A stretch of 64,000 nt of DNA from the NCBI GenBank assembly GCA_963725065.1, contig CAVRXD010000059.1, positions 1-64,000 of the forward strand. Direction: 5' to 3'. Made by a program: the position numbers and the translations under genes. Shown in pieces: positions 18,780 through 27,414 of the stretch. How positions within the stretch are numbered: position 1 is the stretch's first letter; each line of letters begins with the position of its first letter. Source of the DNA: VAZQ01 sp963725065 (GTDB taxonomy: Bacteria; Pseudomonadota; Alphaproteobacteria; Rhizobiales; Xanthobacteraceae). The notes under the pieces were generated by a model. That model searched no databases. It was not told the origin of the DNA and worked only from the letters and a program-made list of their open reading frames with translations.

Positions 18780-20072
18780 ATGCCGATCCGCCTCGACAGC
18801 CGCGCCCCCGATTTTGCCCAGCGCTTTCGCGCCCTGCTCGCAACCAAGCGCGAGGCCTCAGCCGATGTCGAAAACGCCGTGCGGGCGATCATTGCCGACG
18901 TTGCCGCCCGCGGCGACCATGCGCTGATCGAGCTGACCCGGACCTTCGACCGGCTTGATCTCGACCAGGCCGGTCTGCGGGTGACCGCCGACGAGATCGC
19001 GGGCGCCCATGCCAGCTGCGACCGCCGTGCGCTCGACGCCCTTGCCTTCGCGCGCGACCGGATCGAGGCCTATCACCGCCGGCAATTGCCGAAAGACGAC
19101 CGCTTCACCGACGCGCTCGGGGTCGAGCTCGGGTCGCGCTGGACCGCGATCGAATCGGTCGGCCTGTACGTGCCCGGCGGCACCGCCGCCTATCCATCCT
19201 CGGTGCTGATGAATGCCGTGCCGGCCAAGGTCGCCGGGGTGCCGCGGCTGGTGATGGTGGTGCCGGCGCCCGACGGCAAGCTTTCGCCGCTCGTGCTGGC
19301 GGCGGCCAGGCTTGCGGGCATCGACGAGATCTACCGGGTCGGCGGCGCCCAGGCGATCGCGGCGCTGGCCTACGGCACCGAGACGATCGCGCCGGTCGCC
19401 AAGATCGTCGGCCCCGGCAACGCCTATGTGGCGGCGGCCAAGCGCCTCGTGTTCGGCATGGTCGGGATCGACATGATCGCCGGACCCTCGGAAGTGCTGA
19501 TCCTCGCCGACCGGACCGGCAATCCCGATTGGATCGCGGCCGATCTCCTGGCGCAGGCCGAGCATGACGCCAGCGCCCAGTCGATCCTGATCACGGACGA
19601 TCCCGATCTCGCGCGCGACGTCGAGACCGCCGTGGACGCGCAGCTCAAGTCGCTCCCGCGCGTCCGGGTCGCGGAAGCATCCTGGCGCGATTTCGGCGTG
19701 ATCATCGTCGTCGGCGGGCTCGCCGAGGCGGTGCCGCTGGTCGACACCATCGCGCCGGAGCATCTCGAGATCGCGAGCGCGAATGCCGAGGATCTGGCGT
19801 CGCGCATACGCAATGCCGGCGCCATTTTTCTGGGGCCGCACACGCCCGAGGCGATCGGCGACTATGTCGGCGGTTCGAACCATGTGTTGCCGACGGCGCG
19901 TTCGGCCCGCTTCTCCTCGGGGCTCGGGGTGCCGGATTTCATGAAGCGCACGTCGATCCTCAAATGCGGACCCGATCAGTTGCGCGCGCTTGCCCCCGCT
20001 GCGATCGCGCTGGGCGAGGCCGAGGGGCTCGACGCGCATGCCCGCTCGGTCGCGATGCGCCTCAATCGATGA
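18780..20072 (+). CDS. hisD: histidinol dehydrogenase HisD
   Basis: Catalyses the last two steps of histidine synthesis: NAD-dependent oxidation of histidinol to histidine, with zinc. The 430 aa are full length. Signature blocks are SVGLYVPGGTAAYPS, VGGAQAIAALAYGT, KIVGPGNAYV, IDMIAGPSEVL, the catalytic Glu327-His328 in APEHLEIAS, and YVGGSNHVLPT. As in other Rhizobiales it is separated from the main his operon and grouped with DUF2948 and UPF0262 genes. Confidence 0.97.
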   Translation: MPIRLDSRAPDFAQRFRALLATKREASADVENAVRAIIADVAARGDHALIELTRTFDRLDLDQAGLRVTADEIAGAHASCDRRALDALAFARDRIEAYHRRQLPKDDRFTDALGVELGSRWTAIESVGLYVPGGTAAYPSSVLMNAVPAKVAGVPRLVMVVPAPDGKLSPLVLAAARLAGIDEIYRVGGAQAIAALAYGTETIAPVAKIVGPGNAYVAAAKRLVFGMVGIDMIAGPSEVLILADRTGNPDWIAADLLAQAEHDASAQSILITDDPDLARDVETAVDAQLKSLPRVRVAEASWRDFGVIIVVGGLAEAVPLVDTIAPEHLEIASANAEDLASRIRNAGAIFLGPHTPEAIGDYVGGSNHVLPTARSARFSSGLGVPDFMKRTSILKCGPDQLRALAPAAIALGEAEGLDAHARSVAMRLNR

Positions 20073-20103
20073 TCGAGCCCGGCACGCACATGCGGCACCG
20101 GCG

Positions 20104-20601
20104 ATGACCCGCTCGGGGCGTACATCCAATCAGCGATCCAACCGCCTGGTTGCGGTCACGCTCGATGAGAACTCGATCGGCCGCTCCAACCCCGATGTCG
20201 AGCACGAGCGCGCGGTTGCGATCTACGACCTGCTCGAGGACAACACCTTTGCGCCCAAGGACGACGACGGCGGACCGTTCGCGCTGCATCTGAGCATTAC
20301 CGGAACGCGCCTCGTGTTCGACATCAGGCAGGCGGACGGAGCGCCGGTGGTGGCGCATCTGCTGTCGCTGTCGCCGCTGCGGCGGATCGTGAAGGACTAC
20401 TACATGGTCTGCGACAGCTACTACGCAGCCATCCGCACCGCGACGCCGGACCGCATCGAGGCCCTCGACATGGGCCGGCGCGCGCTCCACGACGAGGGCT
20501 CCAACATCCTGATGGAGCGTCTGGCACGCAAGGTGATGCTCGATTTCGATACCGCACGCCGCCTGTTCACTCTGATCTGCGTACTCCATTGGAAGGGATG
20601 A
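20104..20601 (+). CDS. UPF0262 family protein
   Basis: A 165-aa member of UPF0262, an alphaproteobacterial family of unknown function. Diagnostic blocks: RLVAVTLDENSIGRSNPDVEH, ERAVAIYDLLEDN, LLSLSPLRRIVKDYY and FTLICVLHWKG. ATG 20104 is the first ATG in frame before the conserved core. It starts 31 bases after hisD, and its stop overlaps the start of the phosphatase-like gene (ATGA), so hisD, UPF0262 and the phosphatase form one operon. Confidence 0.9.
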   Translation: MTRSGRTSNQRSNRLVAVTLDENSIGRSNPDVEHERAVAIYDLLEDNTFAPKDDDGGPFALHLSITGTRLVFDIRQADGAPVVAHLLSLSPLRRIVKDYYMVCDSYYAAIRTATPDRIEALDMGRRALHDEGSNILMERLARKVMLDFDTARRLFTLICVLHWKG

Positions 20602-21065
20602 AGCGAACGCCGTCGTCGCAGCGGCCGCAGGCGGTGCTGTTCGCCTGCGGCCTGAATTCCGTGCGCTCGCCGATGGCGGCCGCGCTGCTGCGGCAGGCGC
20701 TCGGCACGTCGCTCTATGTCGGCTCGGCCGGCGTGCGCAAAGGCGAGCTTGATCCATTCGCGGCCGCGGTCATGGACGAGGTCGGCATCGACATCAAGGC
20801 GCACCGGCCGATGACCTTCGAGGAGCTCGAGGATCTGGAGGGGCTCAATTTCGACCTCATCGTTACGCTCTCGCCCGAAGCGCATCACAAGGCGCTCGAG
20901 CTCACGCGCACGCTCGCGCTCGACGTCGAGTACTGGCCCACCGCCGATCCGACCGCGATCGAGGGCAGCCGGGAGCAGCGCATGAATGCGTACCGAGACG
21001 TGCGCGACCAACTGCTGCAACGGATCAGGACACGTTTTTCCCCGCGCCAGAGCGGCAACGAATGA
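20598..21065 (+). CDS. low-molecular-weight phosphatase / ArsC-like protein
   Basis: A 155-aa low-Mr tyrosine phosphatase fold protein. The P-loop CGLNSVRS (Cys17-X5-Arg23) lies near the N-terminus and a candidate general-acid loop WPTADP near residue 117. Relatives are annotated as protein-tyrosine phosphatase or arsenate reductase; sequence alone does not decide. ATG 20598 overlaps the UPF0262 stop and is preceded by GGAAGGG, indicating coupled translation. No arsenic-resistance genes are nearby, so a role in phosphotyrosine or cell-envelope regulation is as likely as arsenate reduction. Confidence 0.85.
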   Translation: MKRTPSSQRPQAVLFACGLNSVRSPMAAALLRQALGTSLYVGSAGVRKGELDPFAAAVMDEVGIDIKAHRPMTFEELEDLEGLNFDLIVTLSPEAHHKALELTRTLALDVEYWPTADPTAIEGSREQRMNAYRDVRDQLLQRIRTRFSPRQSGNE

Positions 21066-21155
21066 CGAAAACCGCGCTGACCAGTTGTCGGATGGCCCTG
21101 ATTCCGCTAGGTTTCGCGCCTTCCGGGCGGGGTGATCCGCCTTGTCGGGTTTCCC

Positions 21156-21316
21156 GGTGCGGTGGATTTGAAGTTCCTATCGTCTTGGCCGCACGCTCGC
21201 TCAGGAGCTTCAAATCCAAAAACCGCACTGGGGATCATCAATTTGCTAGTGTCCTTTGATTCCGAAGTTCGCATCAGGGGGCGCCGCGGGGTTGCGAACT
21301 TCGGACTCGGGACACT
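21156..21316. repeat. composite two-hairpin palindromic repeat upstream of infA
   Basis: The first hairpin (21156-21231) pairs GTGCGGTGGATTTGAAGTTC with AGCTTCAAATCC...AACCGCAC. The second (21246-21316) begins CTAGTGTCCTTTGATTCCGA and ends CGGACTCGGGACACT. The last base is 14 bases before the infA start codon. It is a diverged member of the family at 30160 and 47103. Confidence 0.75.
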
Positions 21317-21330
21317 GCGCTGGGTAGCGG

Positions 21331-21549
21331 ATGGCAAAGGAAGAACTTCTGGAATTTCCTGGGGTCGTGACGGAGTTGCTTCCGAACGCCACTTTCAGGG
21401 TCAAGCTCGAAAACGAACATGAGATCATCGCCCATACCGCCGGACGCATGCGCAAGAATCGCATCCGCGTGCTTGCCGGGGACAAGGTTCTGGTCGAGAT
21501 GACGCCCTACGATCTCACCAAGGGTCGTATCACCTACCGATTCAAGTAA
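21331..21549 (+). CDS. infA: translation initiation factor IF-1
   Basis: A 72-aa OB-fold protein that binds the 30S A site during initiation. MAKEELLEFPGVVTELLPN, FRVKLENEH, AHTAGRMRKNRIRVLAGD and LTKGRITYRFK are textbook IF-1. There is no strong Shine-Dalgarno, since the 14 bases before ATG follow directly on a palindromic repeat. It belongs to the conserved hisD to yacG cluster. Confidence 0.97.
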   Translation: MAKEELLEFPGVVTELLPNATFRVKLENEHEIIAHTAGRMRKNRIRVLAGDKVLVEMTPYDLTKGRITYRFK

Positions 21550-21602
21550 GCGCGCTTCCTCCAGCTCCACGGTCCGCTCATGCAGTCGTTGCGCAAACAA
21601 AG

Positions 21603-22226
21603 ATGACAGGTCGGCCGAAGCTCGTCCTCGCGTCCGGGTCGCCCCGCCGCGTCTCCCTCCTCAATCAGGCCGGCATCGAGCCCGACGGGCTGCGACCCTC
21701 CAATGTCGATGAGACCCCGAAGCGGGGAGAGTTGCCGCGCGCCTGCGCCAATCGGCTGGCGCGCGCCAAGGCCGAGGTTGCGCTCGATCATGTGCGCGCC
21801 GACGACGAGCTCCAGGGCGCCTACATCATCGCCGCCGACACCGTGGTCGCGGTCGGCCGGCGCATCCTTCCCAAGCCCGAGCTGATCGACGAGGCCGCGC
21901 AATGCCTGCGGCTGTTGTCCGGTCGCAATCACCGCGTCCACACGTCGGTGTGCCTGGTGACGCCGAACGAAGCCTATCGCCAGCGTCTGGTCGAGACCCG
22001 CGTCCGGTTCAAGCGGCTGTCGCAGGATGACATCGAGGCCTATCTCGACTCCGGCGAATGGCGCGGCAAGGCGGGCGGCTATGCCGCGCAAGGCATCGCC
22101 GGCAGCTTCATCGTCAAGATCGTCGGCTCCTACAGCAACGTGGTCGGGCTGCCGCTGTACGAGGTGACCACGCTGTTGTCAGGCGAGGGCTTCCCGATCC
22201 GCGCCGGCTGGCTCAATGCCATGTGA
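21603..22226 (+). CDS. Maf-family nucleoside triphosphate pyrophosphatase
   Basis: A 207-aa Maf/YhdE house-cleaning enzyme that hydrolyses non-canonical or methylated nucleoside triphosphates to monophosphates. N-terminal LVLASGSPRR is the phosphate-binding loop. IIAADTVVAVGRRILPKP contains the catalytic aspartate, and YLDSGEWRGKAGGYAAQGIAG is the C-terminal signature. It starts 53 bases after infA and precedes yacG, the standard Rhizobiales order. Confidence 0.93.
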   Translation: MTGRPKLVLASGSPRRVSLLNQAGIEPDGLRPSNVDETPKRGELPRACANRLARAKAEVALDHVRADDELQGAYIIAADTVVAVGRRILPKPELIDEAAQCLRLLSGRNHRVHTSVCLVTPNEAYRQRLVETRVRFKRLSQDDIEAYLDSGEWRGKAGGYAAQGIAGSFIVKIVGSYSNVVGLPLYEVTTLLSGEGFPIRAGWLNAM

Positions 22227-22237
22227 GGGCTGGCGTG

Positions 22238-22267
22238 TGACGCTTGAGCGCTTGACGCTTGAGCGCT
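22238..22267. repeat. 15-bp tandem duplication between maf and yacG
   Basis: The unit TGACGCTTGAGCGCT is repeated twice without change, in the 77-base gap between the maf stop and the yacG start. Confidence 0.8.
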
Positions 22268-22303
22268 TGGCGTGCACGCAACCAATCACCATATCGAAAC
22301 GCG

Positions 22304-22501
22304 ATGTCCGAGCCCGCCGATATCCTACGTACCGCCCCCTGTCCCATCTGCCGCAAGCCGGTCGTGGACAAGTTCAGGCCGTTTTGCAGCAAGCGCTGCG
22401 CCGACGTCGATCTGAACCGCTGGTTCACCGGCGCCTATGTGGTGGCGGGGAAGGAAGAGGAAGACGAGGACGGCGCGCCCAAGGACGGCGAGGGGTCGTA
22501 G
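22304..22501 (+). CDS. yacG: DNA gyrase inhibitor / zinc protein YacG
   Basis: A 65-aa zinc-ribbon protein. Cys13 and Cys16 (CPIC) with Cys28 and Cys32 (FCSKRC) form the zinc knot, followed by ADVDLNRW, the YacG signature. E. coli YacG binds GyrB and inhibits DNA binding by gyrase. ATG 22304 is chosen because the family sequence begins there. The acidic tail KEEEDEDGAPKDG is typical. Confidence 0.92.
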   Translation: MSEPADILRTAPCPICRKPVVDKFRPFCSKRCADVDLNRWFTGAYVVAGKEEEDEDGAPKDGEGS

Positions 22502-22518
22502 CCGGTGCCGCGCTGTCA

Positions 22519-22601
22519 TTGCCGGGCTTGACCCGGCAATCCATCTTCTTCGCAACACTTATCCCGAAGTAAGGATGGACCCGCGGGTCAAGCCCGCGGG
22601 T
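22519..22601. repeat. pair of GC-rich hairpins after yacG
   Basis: TTGCCGGGCTTGACCCGGCAA (22519-22539) and ACCCGCGGGTCAAGCCCGCGGGT (22579-22601) are near-perfect palindromes sharing a GGGTCAAG / CTTGACCC core. This is a common intergenic repeat pattern in Rhizobiales. They may terminate transcription between yacG and the convergent cytochrome gene. Confidence 0.65.
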
Positions 22602-22646
22602 GACGTCTGTGGAGCGAACACCGACTTCGGCCGGATTAAAAACGCT

Positions 22647-23271
22647 CTACGGGCACGCGGCGCCGCTGTCGATCCAGGCCTGAACCAACTCGCCCAGCCG
22701 CTCCTGGGTGCCGGGCGCGGGATCGCGACCGGGCCCCGGTTTCCACGCCCAGCCGACGAGATCGTCGTGCGCCAGATGCTCGTGCAGCAACGCGAGATTG
22801 CGCCCGCCGTTGCGCTGCGGGTCCTTGATCTGGCGGCAGATCTCGCCCATCGACTTGCCCTCCCACGCCATCTCGATCGGCGCCAGGCCCCAGCGCGGAT
22901 GCCCCGGCATGCTTTGGAACGTCGTCTGCTGGCCGGCGAAAATCGGGACGTTGCGGTCCATGTGGCAGGCGCCGCAGGTGTTGCCGGGCACCCCGCCGCC
23001 GTCGGCGCCGCGCGTGACCTGGGGCGAATGCGGATGCATGTCGTTACCCTGGGTCGGACGGTCGCTCGCGGGATGACAGTTCATGCAGCGCGGATTCATG
23101 ATCACCTTGGCGGCCTCGGTGAACAGCGCGCGGGAGCGTGCCTGCTGATCGGACATGCCGGCGAAGGCGGAGGGCGGGCGCAGCTCCGGCGCGGTTCTGG
23201 GCATAAGTCGCGCCGCCCAAAAGCAGCGCCGCCGCAAGGCACCAGGCGAATGAGATGACCCGACCGCGCAT
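22647..23271 (-). pseudogene. dihaem cytochrome c-type protein, apparent frameshift
   Basis: The signal peptide MRGRVISFAWCLAAALLLGG..YAQ is in one frame. The mature protein continues in another from about 23195: TAPELRPPSAFAGMSDQQ, then haem sites CMNCH and CGACH, then QTTFQSMPGHPRWGL and a C-terminal WIDSGAACP. Removing one A near 23195 joins them naturally (YAQTAPELRP). Two CxxCH sites mark an exported multihaem-type protein of about 207 aa, probably an electron-transfer or reductase-like protein. It is convergent with yacG. A sequencing error would restore it. Confidence 0.72.
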
Positions 23272-23432
23272 CCGAACCGTCCCGCGAATTGCCGCACGGG
23301 AACAACGGCGAATGCGGCGGAAGGTTCGGGCGTCGGCGCGTTTTCCTGCCCCGCCCGCTCGTCTGGACAGCCCGGAATCGAGCCTCTATAACCGCCGCGC
23401 TCTCGTTCGCCCGCCGTGCGGGCGGGCGCGGC

Positions 23433-23508
23433 GCCCAGGTAGCTCAGTTGGTAGAGCACTGCACTGAAAATGCAGGTGTCGGTGGTTCAAATCCGCCCCT
23501 GGGCACCA
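23433..23508 (+). tRNA. tRNA-Phe(GAA)
   Basis: A 76-nt cloverleaf with acceptor stem GCCCAGG / CCTGGGC, D arm GCTCAGTTGGTAGAGC, anticodon stem TGCA pairs around loop CTGAAAA (anticodon GAA), T loop TTCAAAT and encoded CCA. It closes the housekeeping cluster, as in related genomes. Confidence 0.97.
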
Positions 23509-23914
23509 ACAAGCTGAAATCGACACTGATTGCATTATTGTTTTTGGATTTTGCCCCACTCTTAATTTGAGTGGGACGCGTCTCGATCATGTGCACGGGA
23601 CAATTCGCTGCGCGACGCTCCTCATCCGGATCAGGACGGAAACGGCTCCCATGCCGTCTCGGGGACCCTCGCAGACGGCGCGGGTGCAAATCTCCAGAGA
23701 ATCTCCACGAGAATTCATGGCAAGCCGCATGTCGCCTGCAGGCCTGCAGTCCGGTCTGCCCCTAAAACAGCACGCCATGGAGTCGAGGCACTTTCCGACG
23801 GACGGTCGGCGGCTGAAACCATGGCGCATTACTGGGTGTCCCCGGTTCCCGACAATCCCGGCCGGCCATCCGGCCTGTCGCTGACTTTAACAACCCGATC
23901 CAAGAGGAGATCAA
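23509..23914. other. region between tRNA-Phe and the methyltransferase gene
   Basis: No gene is recognised. The first 70 bases are AT-rich and contain ATTGTTTTTGGATTTTGCC without a convincing terminator stem. The rest should hold the promoter of the methyltransferase gene, which is preceded by AAGAGGAGATCAA at 23900-23912. Confidence 0.45.
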
Positions 23915-24976
23915 ATGCGCGACCCCAACCCAGACAAACTGAATGATCTGATGGGCAAGCTCGTTGGCGATCTTGGCGCCGCGATTGCTGGTGCCGGCAT
24001 CCTGCTCGGCGATCGTCTTGGACTCTACAAGGCGATGGCAGACGGCAAACCAGTGACGTCGTCTGAACTTGCCAAGAAGACGAACTTGCACGAGCGCTAC
24101 GTACGTGAATGGCTGTCGGCTCAGGCCGCATCTGAATATATTGATTATCAGACTGACAAGAACACCTTTTCTCTTTCTGCCGAGCAAGCGATGGCGTTCG
24201 CTGACGAGACCTCCCCAGCTTTTTTCGCCGGCGCCTTCGACATTGTACAGGCAACATACATGGACGAACCGAAGGTCTCCGAGGCCTTTCGAACGGGTAA
24301 GGGCGTCGGCTGGCATGATCATTCGAAGTGCTTGTTCTCAGGCACAGAGCGGTTTTTTCGCCCCGGCTACAACGCCAACCTCGTTTCAAGCTGGATCCCA
24401 GCTCTCGACGGTGTTGAACAAAAACTCAAAACCGGGGCCAGGGTCGCCGATGTGGGATGCGGTCACGGCGCATCGACGCTTCTAATGGCGAAGGCTTATC
24501 CGAACTCTGAGTTTTTCGGGTTCGACTATCACGGTCCGTCGATTGATCGTGCTCAGGTCTTGGCTAAGGAAGCCGGGCTGCAAGACCGCATTACATATGC
24601 AACGGCTGACGCAAAAACTTTCCCGGCAAAGGACTACAGCCTCGTAGCGTTCTTCGATTGCCTGCATGACATGGGAGACCCGGTCGGTGCGGGCAGGCAT
24701 GTGAAAGACACCCTGGCACCCGATGGGGTTTGGATGATTGTCGAGCCGATGGCTCACGATGATCTCAAAGACAATCTCAATCCAGTCGGACGCGTGTACT
24801 ATGGCGCTTCGACTTTCATCTGCACTCCCGCATCATTGTCGCAAGAAGTGGCGTTGGGATTGGGCGCCCAGGCCGGCGAGCGCCGCTTACGGCAAGTTGT
24901 CACTGAGGCTGGATTTACAAAATTCCGGCGGGCAACCGAAACGCCATTCAATATGATCCTTGAGGCACGCCCCTGA
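23915..24976 (+). CDS. SAM-dependent methyltransferase with N-terminal winged helix
   Basis: A 353-aa class I methyltransferase. Residues 15-95 form a winged-helix dimerisation domain (LGDRLGLYKAMADGKPVTSSELAKK, YVREWLSAQAA), as in plant-type O-methyltransferases and mycobacterial Rv2258c-like proteins. The Rossmann core has motif I VADVGCGHGAST and later FDCLHDMGDP. ATG 23915 has the strong site AGGAGATCAA. Its base composition is lower in GC than its neighbours, hinting at acquisition. Substrate unknown; it stands alone transcriptionally. Confidence 0.85.
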   Translation: MRDPNPDKLNDLMGKLVGDLGAAIAGAGILLGDRLGLYKAMADGKPVTSSELAKKTNLHERYVREWLSAQAASEYIDYQTDKNTFSLSAEQAMAFADETSPAFFAGAFDIVQATYMDEPKVSEAFRTGKGVGWHDHSKCLFSGTERFFRPGYNANLVSSWIPALDGVEQKLKTGARVADVGCGHGASTLLMAKAYPNSEFFGFDYHGPSIDRAQVLAKEAGLQDRITYATADAKTFPAKDYSLVAFFDCLHDMGDPVGAGRHVKDTLAPDGVWMIVEPMAHDDLKDNLNPVGRVYYGASTFICTPASLSQEVALGLGAQAGERRLRQVVTEAGFTKFRRATETPFNMILEARP

Positions 24977-25098
24977 TCATTGCGGTCATGTCCGATGGGA
25001 GTTGGCGGACCTCAAGGACCCGACCATTTTGTGCCTCTCCAACGATGAGACGCGCTGGATAATGCTGGGTGGCGACGGGCCACCCAGCTTATTCGCGC

Positions 25099-26076
25099 CT
25101 ACTTCGGCACGACGCCGCTGTCCCTGATGATCCTCGCCCAGTTGGCGATCTCCTCAGGGACGTACTTGTTCAGATATGCGGGCGTGCGGCGCTCGGGAGC
25201 GACGATCGCGGCGCCGACCTCGCGCAGCCGCGATTCGACGGCGGGCGTCTCGAGCGCCGACATGGCAGCCTGGGTCAGCTTCGCCGCAACCGGCTCCGGG
25301 GTTCCGGCCGTTGCAAAGATGCCGAGCCAGTAGTTGCCTTGGATGCCCGGGAGGCCCTGCTCGGCCGCGGTCGGCAGATGCGGCAGCAACGGCGAGCGCT
25401 GGTCGGTCAGCACGCCGAAGAACTTGATGGCTTTCGCCTCGATGTGCGGCAGTGCTCCCGCAGCGACCGGGCAATAGAGGTCGAGGTTGCCGGAGAGCAT
25501 GTCCTGAATGCCGGCGGCCGCGCTGCGGTAGGGCACGTGCGCGAGCGTCACGCCGACTGCGCGCATGACTTGCGCGCAGGCAAGATGCGTCGCCCCGCCG
25601 ACACCCGAGGAGCCGAACTGCATCTTGTCCTGGTTGGCCTTCATGTAGGGGATCAGCTCTTTCAGGTTGCCCGGCGGCAGGCCGTTGCGCCCGACCAGCA
25701 CGAGCGGCATCTCGACCGCGAGCACGATCGGAACGAAATCGGTAACGGGATTGTAGGGCGGCTTTTCGAACAGGGACTGGTTCTGAGCGAACGTATCCAC
25801 CGCTCCGATGACGAGCGTGTAGCCGTCAGGAGCGGCGCGTGCCGCGCGCGTGGTGCCGATCGAGCCGCCGGCGCCGCCGATGTTCTCGACGATGATCTGC
25901 TGGCCCAGCAGCTCGGACATGCGTGCGACCAGCAGCCGGCCGACGATGTCCACGCTGTTGCCCGGCCCGAACGGTACGATCGCCGTGATGTGTCTGGTCG
26001 GCCATTCCTGGGCCGCCGCGACGCCGAGCTGCGACAGCATGAGCACGGCGGACGCGACAAGGCGGCACAAGCTCAT
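25099..26076 (-). CDS. Bug/TctC-family receptor, last gene of a four-gene operon
   Basis: A 325-aa orphan TTT receptor. Signal peptide MSLCRLVASAVLMLSQLGVAAAQ, then EWPTRHITAIVPFGPGNSVDIVGR, ENIGGAGGSIGTT, AAPDGYTLVIGAVDTFAQNQ, HVPYRSAAAGIQDMLSG. The block AVDTFAQNQSLF is shared with the receptor at 39178, so these two form a subgroup that may bind similar ligands. It follows three same-strand genes (MetE-like, cupin, receptor), which gives the best clue to its role: uptake or sensing of the compound those enzymes process. Confidence 0.9.
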   Translation of the reverse strand: MSLCRLVASAVLMLSQLGVAAAQEWPTRHITAIVPFGPGNSVDIVGRLLVARMSELLGQQIIVENIGGAGGSIGTTRAARAAPDGYTLVIGAVDTFAQNQSLFEKPPYNPVTDFVPIVLAVEMPLVLVGRNGLPPGNLKELIPYMKANQDKMQFGSSGVGGATHLACAQVMRAVGVTLAHVPYRSAAAGIQDMLSGNLDLYCPVAAGALPHIEAKAIKFFGVLTDQRSPLLPHLPTAAEQGLPGIQGNYWLGIFATAGTPEPVAAKLTQAAMSALETPAVESRLREVGAAIVAPERRTPAYLNKYVPEEIANWARIIRDSGVVPK

Positions 26077-26343
26077 CAGGTGGCTCCCGCGACAGTGGAA
26101 GGCCGCATCCGGCGGCGACCAGTCACCCGCGCGGCACGCCTTCGAGGGTGCACGTGTTGCTCACGCGATTCTCCGCTCTCCCGGCCATTACGCAAGGCCA
26201 AGATTCGAGCAAGGTACGCGCAGGCATTGAGCGATGTCCGCTCGGTCTCGGGTCCCGCACATCGCCCGCCTGCGGCGGATCGCCTCGCAGGAGAAGGGCG
26301 ACGCCGCCCGTATGCCGCCGCCATTCACACCCACTGCCCGCGC

Positions 26344-27321
26344 TCAGTCCCCCGTCAGGCCGGCGGTCTTGATCACCTTGGCCCACTTCGCGACGTCGTC
26401 GGCAATGATGCGGCCGAAATCCGCCGGCGAGCCCGTGACCGGAGGGCCGCCCAGATCCGCAAACCGCGCCTGGATCGCCGGGTCGGCGGCGGCGGCATTG
26501 AGCTCCTGGTTGAGCTTGTCGATGATCTCGACCGAAGTGTTCTTCGGCACGACGAACCCGCTCCAGGAGCTCGCCTCGTAGCCCGGCAACACGTCCGCCA
26601 GCGGCGGAACGTCCGGCAGGTCCTTGGCGCGCGTGCTCGATGTCACCGCCAGCGCGCGCAGCTTTCCGCTTTTGACATATTGCAGCGACGAGCCGGTCGT
26701 GGCGAACACCAGTTGCACCTGGCCGCCGATCAGGTCGGTCATCGCCGGCGCCTCGCCGCGATAGGGGATGTGCTGGAATTTGACGCCGGCCATCATCTGG
26801 AACAGTTCGCCGGCGACATGGCCGGTCGCGCCTTTGCCGCCGGAGCCCATATTGATCCTGCCAGGATCGGTCTTGGCGTAGGCGATGAATTCCGACGCCG
26901 TAGCGGCCGGCACGCCCGGGTTCACCAGCATGACCAGCGGCGAGCGGATCGAGACCGAGACCGGGGTCAGGTCGACGGAGAACTTGAAGCCGATATCGGG
27001 GTAGAGCGACTCGTTCACCGCGTTGCTCGAGTTGGCCATGAACAAGGTGTAGCCGTCGGGCGGCGAGCGCACGGCAAGCTCGGTGGCGATGTTGGTGGCG
27101 CCGCCTGGACGGTTCTCGATGACGAACGGCTGGCCGAGTCGCTTCGCCAGCCATTGCGCCATCAGGCGCGCGGCGAGATCGGTGGTGCCGCCCGGCGACA
27201 CGGCGACGAGGACGCGGACCGGGCGGGCCGGATAGGCCTGCGCGTCCGCCGTGCGCGGCAAGGCCGGCAGCACCGCAGTGGCGGCGGCCAGATGGAGAAA
27301 GCTGCGCCGTGATGTGGTCAT
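26344..27321 (-). CDS. Bug/TctC-family receptor with Tat-type signal
   Basis: A 325-aa TTT receptor beginning MTTSRRSFLHLAAATAVLPALP, whose SRRSFLH resembles a twin-arginine signal, which is unusual among the Sec-type receptors here. Family blocks AYPARPVRVLVAVSPGGTTD, ENRPGGATNIATE, SPPDGYTLFMANSS and HIPYRGEAPAMTDLIGG are intact. It lies 93 bases after the cupin gene and 267 bases before the next receptor, all on the same strand. Confidence 0.9.
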   Translation of the reverse strand: MTTSRRSFLHLAAATAVLPALPRTADAQAYPARPVRVLVAVSPGGTTDLAARLMAQWLAKRLGQPFVIENRPGGATNIATELAVRSPPDGYTLFMANSSNAVNESLYPDIGFKFSVDLTPVSVSIRSPLVMLVNPGVPAATASEFIAYAKTDPGRINMGSGGKGATGHVAGELFQMMAGVKFQHIPYRGEAPAMTDLIGGQVQLVFATTGSSLQYVKSGKLRALAVTSSTRAKDLPDVPPLADVLPGYEASSWSGFVVPKNTSVEIIDKLNQELNAAAADPAIQARFADLGGPPVTGSPADFGRIIADDVAKWAKVIKTAGLTGD

Positions 27322-27414
27322 GAAAAGTTCAACCCTCGCATCAAGCCGTGAACGTCAGAGCACTGAGCCGGATGGAGCAATGAAGCCGGCTGTGCAACGT
27401 CGTCTCCATGCCGG

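Noticed and set aside
20598..21065. Calling the phosphatase-like gene arsC
   Set aside because: The CX5R loop fits both phosphatases and arsenate reductases, and no ars genes are nearby.
23444..23689. 81-aa frame ending GGFEPPTPAFSVQCSTN
   Set aside because: Its C-terminus is the complement of tRNA-Phe, a well-known spurious pattern.
25069..27312. 747-aa open frame on the plus strand
   Set aside because: It is the antisense shadow of two Bug receptor genes; GC-rich third positions keep the opposite frame open and the translation is Arg/His-rich without motifs.
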